Positions 27,466 through 34,736 of a stretch of DNA of 64,000 bases are shown here, piece by piece. The notes under the pieces were generated by a model. That model saw only the letters and a list, made by a program, of their open reading frames with translations, had not been told where the DNA came from and made no database searches. Source of the DNA: Thiorhodovibrio winogradskyi (lineage in GTDB: Bacteria; Pseudomonadota; Gammaproteobacteria; Chromatiales; Chromatiaceae). How positions within the stretch are numbered: the stretch's first letter is position 1; every line of letters begins with the position of its first letter. Where the stretch lies: contig NZ_CP121472.1 of the NCBI RefSeq assembly GCF_036208045.1, positions 3,111,531-3,175,530 on the forward strand, written 5' to 3'. A program made the position numbers and the translations under genes.

Positions 27466-27504
27466 ATTTTTTCCGATCCAATGACAAAACGCAATTTTTT
27501 CCGA
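27466..27504 (-). promoter_or_regulatory. direct repeat upstream of the RiPP precursor gene
   Basis: The 11-base sequence tcggaaaaaat (minus-strand reading) occurs at 27494-27504 and 27466-27476, start-to-start spacing 28 bases, about 110-150 bases upstream of the precursor start. Each copy contains GGAA, the usual core of ECF sigma-factor -35 elements. Some bufferin operons are known to be under ECF control, but no sigma gene is visible here. Function is inferred only. Confidence 0.3.
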
Positions 27505-27560
27505 CCATCGCAGTCAGGATTAGACGCTCGCCATAACCCCAGCCAAACCGCCCCGCTTAG

Positions 27561-28853
27561 CTACTCTGGATCCCCACTCTGGATCCCTAGCCCGGCATGA
27601 GTCGCCGCGGCCAGGGACTCCGCGGCGGCATCCACCTCTGCCAATCGATCTGGATGGTGCGCCTCGACCCGATCACGCCCAAGCTGCTTGGCGCGATAGA
27701 GCGCCTCGTCCGCCTGCCTTATCAACGCCTCATGATCGGGATTACTCGGATCATCGGTGGCCACGCCCATGCTGATGGTGACGATGCCCTCATTGGCGCC
27801 AGGGTGGCGCATGCCCAGACCGGCGATCGCCTCGCGCATGTCCTCGGCCACCTTGACCGCATTCGCCAGCGGCGTATCCGGCAGCACCACGACAAACTCC
27901 TCCCCGCCATAGCGGGCGCAGAAATCACCGCCACGCTTGAGCCCGTCCTGCAGCGCCTGGGCCACGGCCCGCAGGCAGCGATCGCCGGCCAAATGGCCGA
28001 AAGTGTCGTTGTAACTCTTGAAGTTGTCGATATCGCAAATAATCAGCGACAGCGGCGAGCGTTGGCGGCGGCCGCGACGGAACTCCTCGACCAGGTTCTC
28101 GATAAAATAGCGCCGGTTGGGGATGGATGTCAGGGTGTCAAACACTGCTTGTTGGCGCAAGCGATCATGCGCCTGATGCAGCAATCGCGTACTGAGCAGA
28201 ATCAGCCCACCACCTGCCAGACCAATCAGCAGATGGCTCAGCGTCAGCGACAGCCACGGCAGGGCCGGAACCTCCGGCAGCGTCACACTGATGCCGCCAC
28301 GCACGTCGCCGAGTTCGTAGCCTTGGTCGGCATGGCAGTCGAGACAGGGCTTTTCGGTGATCAAGGGAGCCATGTAGCGATAGGCTTCCCGCTCGCCGTT
28401 TTGAATGAAATGGCCGATTTCCGTCGCCCCCTGCTCGAAGCGCCGCAAGGCCAGGCGTTCCCAGCTTTCCGGATGGTTTTCCGGGCGAATGGGATCCAGG
28501 CTGGTGATATGAAACTGCACACCATTGGTCTGCGCGGCAATCTCCGCCAGTTGCCGGGTCATATAGGCCGGATTGACCGCCGTGAGCATGACATCATCCG
28601 ACACGCGGATATCCCGCTCGGGAATCTTGAGGTAGGGATTGGGTTGGGTCTCATCGGTTACCCGCACATAGACGCCGCCATGGCGCGCGTTCCAGCGCCG
28701 GGTCAGCACCACCTGGTCAAAAAAGGAGCGCGCGGTCTTAAGCGACAGCTCGGCGCGGGTGGCTTGGGCTTGATACAGATTCCACCCCAGGGAGCCCATG
28801 ACCAGAACCGTCCAGATTGCCAGGGCCAACCAGGGTTTGAGTAAGAGTTTCAT
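27561..28853 (-). CDS. diguanylate cyclase with DUF3365 sensor domain
   Basis: This 430-aa protein has a membrane helix at 5-27, a periplasmic DUF3365 (Tll0287-like) domain, a second helix near 203-223 and a C-terminal GGDEF domain. The cyclase site is GGEEF (316-320), a functional variant, with an RGGD inhibitory site (307-310) five residues upstream, so c-di-GMP feedback is expected. The sensor domain carries a CLDCH motif (170-174), the c-type heme-binding pattern, which suggests a redox or gas input. It is a single gene, divergent from the ABC transporter operon. Confidence 0.88.
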   Translation of the reverse strand: MKLLLKPWLALAIWTVLVMGSLGWNLYQAQATRAELSLKTARSFFDQVVLTRRWNARHGGVYVRVTDETQPNPYLKIPERDIRVSDDVMLTAVNPAYMTRQLAEIAAQTNGVQFHITSLDPIRPENHPESWERLALRRFEQGATEIGHFIQNGEREAYRYMAPLITEKPCLDCHADQGYELGDVRGGISVTLPEVPALPWLSLTLSHLLIGLAGGGLILLSTRLLHQAHDRLRQQAVFDTLTSIPNRRYFIENLVEEFRRGRRQRSPLSLIICDIDNFKSYNDTFGHLAGDRCLRAVAQALQDGLKRGGDFCARYGGEEFVVVLPDTPLANAVKVAEDMREAIAGLGMRHPGANEGIVTISMGVATDDPSNPDHEALIRQADEALYRAKQLGRDRVEAHHPDRLAEVDAAAESLAAATHAGLGIQSGDPE

Positions 28854-29104
28854 CTTGGCATTGGGGGGTGTGAGCTAGGAGCGCGAGGGTCGAGGGCGCG
28901 GGCCAGCCAGACTAGCCGGATCTTGCGCTCGAACTATAGCAGCCCGCGGGCAGCGACGTGCCGATTTGACGTCGCTTTTGATGACCGTCAATCAGCTGGT
29001 GGCACAACCCTGCTAAGCTGTTGATCGCAAGCCGATAGTGGAGCATGTGGATTGCCCCGGGATCGCCTCCTGGTGGCCCCAAATCGAACCCCAAAGGAAT
29101 CGAG

Positions 29105-29911
29105 ATGCATCCCTTGGGAACGACAGCACTGCGAGCCATGACCATGCGTTCGGATTCAGCGCTTTCAGAGTCAGAAAGGATCGATTCGCCACCAGGGGAA
29201 TCGGCGGCCCCGGACATCGCCATCCGCTGCGTCGATGTGCACAAGACCTATATCTCGGGCGATGTCGAAACCCCGGTGCTGCGCGGGATTGATCTGGACA
29301 TCCGCCGCGGCGAGCTGACGGTGATTCTCGGCGCCTCCGGCGCTGGCAAGAGCACCCTGCTCAACATCATCGGCGGCATCGACCGCCCGAGCGCGGGCGA
29401 GGTCTGGTGCGGCGGGCAGAATCTCGCCACGCTGTCCGATCGAGCACTGACCGAGTACCGCCGCCGCAGCGTGGGCTTTGTGTTTCAGTTCTACAACTTG
29501 GTGCCGACGCTCACGGCGCTCGAGAATGTCGAGACGGCCACTCAGATCGCCGACAATCCCATGGACCCGGCCGAGGCGCTACGGCTGGTGGGCCTGGACG
29601 ACCGGCGGGATCATTTCCCCTCGCAACTCTCGGGCGGTCAGCAGCAGCGCGTCGCCATCGCCCGGGCGCTGGCCAAACAACCCCTGGTGGTCTTCTGCGA
29701 CGAACCCACCGGCGCGCTCGACGCCGCCACCGGGCGCAAGGTGCTGGATTTGCTCACTCGGCTCAACGACGAGACGGGCACGACCATTGTCATCGTCACC
29801 CATGCCGCGCCCGTCACCGGCCTCGCCCACGCCGTGCTGCACTTGACCATGGACGGCATCACGACCAGACGCAACGCCCAGCGGGTCAGCGCGGCGGATC
29901 TCAGTTGGTGA
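29105..29911 (+). CDS. ABC transporter ATP-binding protein (MacB/LolD type)
   Basis: This 268-aa ATPase has Walker A GASGAGKST (76-84), QFYNLVPTLTALEN as Q-loop region, signature LSGGQQQR and Walker B VVFCDEPTGALD. The LolD/MacB subfamily powers FtsX-like mechanotransmission permeases. ATG 29105 is chosen because AAAGGA lies 5-10 bases upstream; the frame is open 60 bases further. The N-terminal 35 residues are extra relative to the family. The FtsX-like permease gene follows after 19 bases. Confidence 0.9.
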   Translation: MHPLGTTALRAMTMRSDSALSESERIDSPPGESAAPDIAIRCVDVHKTYISGDVETPVLRGIDLDIRRGELTVILGASGAGKSTLLNIIGGIDRPSAGEVWCGGQNLATLSDRALTEYRRRSVGFVFQFYNLVPTLTALENVETATQIADNPMDPAEALRLVGLDDRRDHFPSQLSGGQQQRVAIARALAKQPLVVFCDEPTGALDAATGRKVLDLLTRLNDETGTTIVIVTHAAPVTGLAHAVLHLTMDGITTRRNAQRVSAADLSW

Positions 29912-29930
29912 CGCGGCCAACACGCGCCCA

Positions 29931-32345
29931 ATGAAGGTTCTAGCGCGCAAACTCCGGCGGGATTTCGTCGCCGCCCGCGGCATGCTGGCCGCCGTGGTGG
30001 CCATTCTCGCCTTCGGCATCGCATCCCTGGTGGGCTTTCAGTCCACCACCAACAACCTCGGCGCCGCGCGCGATGGTTATTACGCCCAGTGCCGCATGGC
30101 GGATTTTTGGATCGACGTGAAAAAAGTCCCCCTCGCGGCCCTGCCGGCGGTTGAACGCATCCCAGGTCTAGCCGCCTTGCGCAGCCGCATCACCGCGGAG
30201 GTGATTGTCGATCTACCCGGGGTCATCGAGCCCATCGCCGGGCGCTTGATCAGCATGCCGGGCGCGCGCGCCGGTGGCGTGACCGGGGCAAGCACAGGCG
30301 TCATCAATGATCTGTTACTGACCAGCGGGCAGTGGTTCAGCGCGCCGGACGCGGCCGAGACCATCGTCTCGCGGGAGTTCGCCGCCCAGCGCGGGCTCGC
30401 GCCGGGTGACGCCGTGCATTTGATCATCGACGGCCAGCGCAAGGCGCTGCGGGTGGTGGGCATCGGCATCTCGGCGGAGTTCGTGTATCTGATTCCGCCC
30501 GGCGGCATTCTGCCGGAACCGGCCAATTTCGGCGTCTTTTATGTGCCGCGTCGCTTCGCCGAGAACAGCCTCGACATGGCCGGCGCCGCCAACAGCCTGG
30601 TCGGAGAGCTGATCCAAACCGGGGACCCGGCCGCCGCCGCCAATCCCGAGCCGGTGCTGCGCCAGATCAACCAACTGCTCGCGCCATTCGGGGTCTTTGC
30701 CCTCACCCCGCGCGCGCAACAGGGCTCCAACCTCAACCTCACCGCCGAGCTCGGCGGCCTGGCCACCATGGCGGCCATCATTCCGCTGATTTTTTTAAGC
30801 GTCGCCGCCCTAGTGCTCAATGTGCTCATGACTCGCCTGGCGGCACAACAGCGGGTGATTGTCGGCACCCTGAAGGCGCTCGGCTACCACAACCGCGCCA
30901 TCTTTGGCCATTTTATCCAGGTCGGCGTCATCGTCGGGCTGATCGGCGGCGTGCTCGGCATCCTGTTGGGTCTGGGCCTGGCCGCCGCGCTGACGGATTT
31001 CTATCGCCAGTTCTTCACCTTCCCCAGCCTGACGGCGCGCCTGTATCCGGGATTGATGCTGCTCTCGCTCGCGGTGGCGATCGGCTTCGCGGTGCTCGGC
31101 TCCTGGCGCGGGGTGCGCCATGTCGCGCGACTCGAGCCAGCCGAGGCCATGCGTCCGCCGCCCCCGCCGGTGGGTGGCGCCATCCTGCTCGAGCGCTGGC
31201 CTGCGCTGTGGCGGCGGTTTGGCTTTTTCTGGCAGATGGCGCTGCGCAGTCTGTTCCGCAACCGCATGCGCTCGGTGGTCAGCATCCTGGCCGCGGCGCT
31301 TGGGACTTCGCTGCTGGTCAGCACCTATGGCAGCCTGGACTCACTGAAATTCATGGTGCTGTTTCAGTTCGACAAGGTGATGCTGGCCGATTACAGCATC
31401 AGCTTCCGCGCGGATCTCGACGCCGGCGCGCTGATTGAGGCCGCGCGCCTGCCCGGCGTTATTCATGCCGAGCCCCAGTTCGTGCTCGCGGTGGATTTCG
31501 TCAACGCCAATCATCATCACAAGGGCGCCATCCTCGGCGTCACCCCCGATGCCATCCTGACGGTGCCGCGCGATACCGACGGCCATGCGGTGCCCATTCC
31601 CGCCAGTGGTCTGCTGATGGCCAAGCGTCTGGCCGAAAATCTCGGCGTGGAGCCGGGCAACGCGGTCTGGATTCTGCCGAGCAAGGGCACCCAGACGCCC
31701 CGGCGGGTGCCGGTCGCACGTCTGGTCGACAGCCTGTTCGGGCTCGGCGTCTATGCCGACTATCACTGGCTCAATGCCTTGGTGACGGAATCCGGCGCCG
31801 TCTCCAGCGTGCGGCTGAAAGTCGCCCAGGACGCGGCCACGCGCGACGCCTTCTATCGCGAACTCAAGCGCCTGCCGACCCTGCTAAGTGTACAGGACAT
31901 GGCCGCGGTGCGCGCCAACATGTGGCAGACCTTCGTGGTCAAGATGGGCAGCATGCTGAACGTCATGATCCTGTTCGCGGCGGTAATCTTCTTCGGCGCC
32001 ATCTTGAACGGCGCCCTGATCAGCCTGATCGAGCGCCAGCGCGAACTGGCCACCTACCGGGTGCTCGGCTATCGCCCCGGCGAGGTCGGCGCCATGTATT
32101 TGCGCGAAAGCCTGGTGCTGAACGGCCTCGGCATTCTGCTCGGCCTGCCGCTGGGTTACTGGATGACACTGGGCATGAACAGCCAGTATCAAAACGACCT
32201 CTACAGCATGCCCACGGTGATCACCGCCTCGGGCTGGTTCTGGTCCATCGCCATGGCGGTGATCTTCGTACTGCTGTGCCAATGGATTGTCCAGCATCGC
32301 ATTGATCGCATGCCCTGGAACCAGGCCTTGGCGATGAAGGAGTAG
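29931..32345 (+). CDS. ABC transporter permease with duplicated FtsX domains
   Basis: This 804-aa permease has an N-terminal helix, a periplasmic domain, then an FtsX helix cluster (about residues 275-400). A second helix with its own periplasmic domain follows, and the closing FtsX cluster is at about 675-790 (LISLIERQRELATYRVLGYRPGEV). This is the layout of DevC/MacB-related permeases with two FtsX halves in one chain. Working with the ATPase upstream and the adaptor at 33.3 kb it would export or extrude a substrate not identifiable here. The transporter and adaptor genes are separated by an inserted toxin-antitoxin block. Confidence 0.85.
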   Translation: MKVLARKLRRDFVAARGMLAAVVAILAFGIASLVGFQSTTNNLGAARDGYYAQCRMADFWIDVKKVPLAALPAVERIPGLAALRSRITAEVIVDLPGVIEPIAGRLISMPGARAGGVTGASTGVINDLLLTSGQWFSAPDAAETIVSREFAAQRGLAPGDAVHLIIDGQRKALRVVGIGISAEFVYLIPPGGILPEPANFGVFYVPRRFAENSLDMAGAANSLVGELIQTGDPAAAANPEPVLRQINQLLAPFGVFALTPRAQQGSNLNLTAELGGLATMAAIIPLIFLSVAALVLNVLMTRLAAQQRVIVGTLKALGYHNRAIFGHFIQVGVIVGLIGGVLGILLGLGLAAALTDFYRQFFTFPSLTARLYPGLMLLSLAVAIGFAVLGSWRGVRHVARLEPAEAMRPPPPPVGGAILLERWPALWRRFGFFWQMALRSLFRNRMRSVVSILAAALGTSLLVSTYGSLDSLKFMVLFQFDKVMLADYSISFRADLDAGALIEAARLPGVIHAEPQFVLAVDFVNANHHHKGAILGVTPDAILTVPRDTDGHAVPIPASGLLMAKRLAENLGVEPGNAVWILPSKGTQTPRRVPVARLVDSLFGLGVYADYHWLNALVTESGAVSSVRLKVAQDAATRDAFYRELKRLPTLLSVQDMAAVRANMWQTFVVKMGSMLNVMILFAAVIFFGAILNGALISLIERQRELATYRVLGYRPGEVGAMYLRESLVLNGLGILLGLPLGYWMTLGMNSQYQNDLYSMPTVITASGWFWSIAMAVIFVLLCQWIVQHRIDRMPWNQALAMKE

Positions 32346-32410
32346 GCGTCCCATTCAATGGTGCACGACTAGGAGCCTGGATATACCTAAACCACATGGG
32401 ATTTCGGCGA

Positions 32411-32518
32411 GTTTTGGGCCGGGCGCCGGTGGCGGGGGGCGCCGTGAATACTTCTCTGTAGGCTTCACGGCGGCATCCATGCCGCCGAGACCCCCGCACC
32501 CGGCGCCCGACCCAAAAC
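32411..32518. repeat. 108-base imperfect palindromic element
   Basis: The outer arms gttttgggccgggcgccgg (32411-32429) and the reverse complement ending at 32518 match with one mismatch at the ends. Inside, ccgtgaa (32442-32448) pairs with ttcacgg (32464-32470), and cggcggcatccatgccgccg (32468-32487) is a perfect inverted repeat with a 2-base loop. The whole can fold as a large cruciform. This is the architecture of REP/BIME- or MITE-type intergenic repeats. It lies between the permease and toxin-antitoxin genes, next to an insertion point; no second copy is in this window. Confidence 0.65.
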
Positions 32519-32576
32519 CGAAAACTGATTTGCGATGGGTATAACATGCGGAAAGCGATGCGAATAGGCGCCTAAG

Positions 32577-32879
32577 ATGGCCGCGCGTCAGATTTTACGT
32601 GACCGCAAGCTTTTCACCGGCGGTCTGATCATCGAGCGGGTGGTCTGGGCCTTACCCGAGCGCTCGCCAGACTTTCCACATGGCCTTAAATATCGACTGT
32701 ACTGCGGTCGTCGCGGACAAGGCTCTGGTGAATGCCTGGTGCGCTACGATAACGAACGCGGTAAAGGCGATCATGTGCATCGTGGAGACCATGAAGAACC
32801 CTATCGGTTTATCTCGCTCCCGCGACTGCTTGCCGATTTCTCAGCCGATGTCGCCGCATTCCTGGAGGGCCAATCATGA
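32577..32879 (+). CDS. TumE-type toxin (DUF6516 family)
   Basis: This 100-aa protein carries the TumE/DUF6516 pattern: KYRLYCGRRGQG, then LVRYDNERGKGDHVH with the conserved His/Asp cluster, EEPYRF, and a C-terminal LLADFSADVAAFL. TumE proteins are the toxins of a two-gene toxin-antitoxin family; the molecular target is not established to my knowledge. The stop overlaps the antitoxin start in ATGA. Toxin-first order is usual for this family. The pair interrupts the transporter/adaptor operon, consistent with insertion. Confidence 0.75.
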   Translation: MAARQILRDRKLFTGGLIIERVVWALPERSPDFPHGLKYRLYCGRRGQGSGECLVRYDNERGKGDHVHRGDHEEPYRFISLPRLLADFSADVAAFLEGQS

Positions 32880-33274
32880 AAGCCATCATCAGCGTCGAAC
32901 CATGGGACAGCATGCAGGCGCGTGCCATGCGGATCGCGGAGCGTCTTGATGCCGGCGAGCCGGTGGGCGATGCGGACTATTATTTGAATTTCGCCGACAC
33001 CGCACACCTCTTTCGCGCCTTGACTCCCGCGCGCCTCGCCCTGCTCGAACGGCTCGAAACCATGGGGCCGGCACCGGCTGAAGCATTAATGGCTGCCCCG
33101 TATCACGACCGCGCCAGCACGGACAAGGATATTGACCAATTGATCGCCTGGGAGCTGATTGCGCAAGACAACGCCGGGCGGTTTTTCATTCCCTGGGATG
33201 CGATTGAAATTCGCGTCACCCTCGGTCACCAGCAACAGGATCACAAGAGCACCGATCACGCGCAAGCGGCCTAA
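32876..33274 (+). CDS. TumA-type antitoxin, winged-helix DNA-binding protein
   Basis: This 132-aa protein resembles HVO_A0114-type helix-turn-helix proteins that accompany DUF6516 toxins. The N-terminal half has ISVEPWDSMQARAMRIAERLDAGEP; the central region, with FRALTPARLALLERLETMGP followed by a D-K-D-I-D-Q-L segment, is the winged helix; FFIPWDAIEIRV closes the wing. It should bind the operon's own promoter and neutralise the toxin. The gene overlaps the toxin gene by 4 bases. Confidence 0.75.
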   Translation: MKAIISVEPWDSMQARAMRIAERLDAGEPVGDADYYLNFADTAHLFRALTPARLALLERLETMGPAPAEALMAAPYHDRASTDKDIDQLIAWELIAQDNAGRFFIPWDAIEIRVTLGHQQQDHKSTDHAQAA

Positions 33275-33315
33275 GACAGCCTCGGAGAAATCAGACAAGC
33301 GGGACAACAACACCC

Positions 33316-34704
33316 ATGACACACACCAAGCTCATCATCAGCCTCGCCATTGCCGTCGTGCTGGTCGCGGCTGGCATCGCCTATTCCATCCTCCAACCCG
33401 GCCCGCCGGTGGCCGTGATCGAGGTCAGGCCCGGCACCATTCGCGCATCCGTGGCGGATCGCGCGCGCACCAGTGTGTCTGGCATCGCCCGCCTGACCAT
33501 GCCGGTCGATGGCCGGATTCTGCCCATCACCATCGAGCCAGGCACGGCGGTCAAGCAAGGCGAGGTGCTCGCGCGGCTCGATACCACCGAGCTCGAAGCC
33601 CAGGCCGCCGCCGCCCGCGCCGAGGTCGCCGCCATCGAGGCGCAATTGAATCTGCTCGCCGACAACGCGCTCGAAAAAACCGTGCTGGCCGAGGCCAAAC
33701 AATGGATCGCCGCCATGGCCAAGGTGGAGGAATCCGCCGCCGCCCTGATCGAGGCCAATGCCGCCAACGCCGCTTTCACCGACTGGTGGAAGGAGGCCGA
33801 GGAGAAGCTAAAACAACAGGGCGCGGTGGCGGAGGAAAAATACCGTCGCGCCAAGGCCGACAGCTCCCAGGCCGAGGTCGACCTCGCGGTGGCGCGGCTG
33901 AATAAACAGATTGTCGAGGTATTTCAGAAGATCTCCGATCTCGGGCCTGACTATGTTCGCCGCTATCTGGCGCGCAAGACACTTGAGGCGCGGGTATTCG
34001 AGCAACAACAGGCCGCCGCCGAGGCGCGCCTGAAAATCGCCGCGTATCGACTCGAGCGCGCCCTGATTCGCGCCCCCCGGGATGGCCTGGTGCTCTCCCG
34101 TCTGGTTGAAAGCGAGCGCGTGCTGCCCGCCGGCACCGAGCTGCTCACCCTGGGCGACCCCGCGCGCCTGCAAGTCAGTCTCGACCTGCTGAGCGACGAC
34201 GCCGGCCAGGTGCGAGTGGGCGACGGGGCCGAGATCACCGGCGCCGTCCTCGGTGACCTGGCACTCAAAGGCCGGGTCAGCCGGGTTGATCCCCAGGGCT
34301 TCACCAAGGTGTCATCGCTCGGCGTCGATCAGCAACGGGTGACTGTGATGATCGATTTCAGCGAGGGCGAGTTGCAGCGGCTGCAAGACAGCGGGCGTAC
34401 CCTTGGCGTGGCCTACAGGGTGCAGGCACGTATTTTCACCGACCAGGCCGAGAACGCCTTGAGCATCCCGCGCCTGGCGCTGCTGCGCGCGGGCGATGGC
34501 GGCTGGCAGGTCTATCGGGCAATTGCAGGCAAGGCCGAGCTTGTCTCAGTGGTCCTAGGTATCGGCAATGATCGCCAGGTCCAGGTGACCGATGGACTCA
34601 GCGCTGGTGACTTGGTGCTGGTCGCACCACCCAAGACGCTCAAGGATGGCGACAAGGTTAGCCCGAGCCAACCCACGCCCTCGACCAGGCAGGCAAGCGT
34701 TTGA
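33316..34704 (+). CDS. HlyD-type adaptor of the MacB-like transporter
   Basis: This 462-aa membrane fusion protein has an N-terminal anchor (LIISLAIAVVLVAAGIAYSIL), a first lipoyl half (ARLTMPVDGRILPITIEPG), a long Ala/Glu-rich alpha-hairpin (about residues 95-240), a second lipoyl half (LIRAPRDGLVLSRLVES) and beta-barrel domains. Its size and hairpin match adaptors partnered with MacB-like ABC transporters, so it most likely belongs with the ATPase and permease at 29.1-32.3 kb. The toxin-antitoxin pair and a repeat now separate them by 970 bases. Its stop is 32 bases from the convergent EAL gene. Confidence 0.82.
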   Translation: MTHTKLIISLAIAVVLVAAGIAYSILQPGPPVAVIEVRPGTIRASVADRARTSVSGIARLTMPVDGRILPITIEPGTAVKQGEVLARLDTTELEAQAAAARAEVAAIEAQLNLLADNALEKTVLAEAKQWIAAMAKVEESAAALIEANAANAAFTDWWKEAEEKLKQQGAVAEEKYRRAKADSSQAEVDLAVARLNKQIVEVFQKISDLGPDYVRRYLARKTLEARVFEQQQAAAEARLKIAAYRLERALIRAPRDGLVLSRLVESERVLPAGTELLTLGDPARLQVSLDLLSDDAGQVRVGDGAEITGAVLGDLALKGRVSRVDPQGFTKVSSLGVDQQRVTVMIDFSEGELQRLQDSGRTLGVAYRVQARIFTDQAENALSIPRLALLRAGDGGWQVYRAIAGKAELVSVVLGIGNDRQVQVTDGLSAGDLVLVAPPKTLKDGDKVSPSQPTPSTRQASV

Positions 34705-34736
34705 GGAGGGTCTTTGTCATCACTCACGAGTTCATG

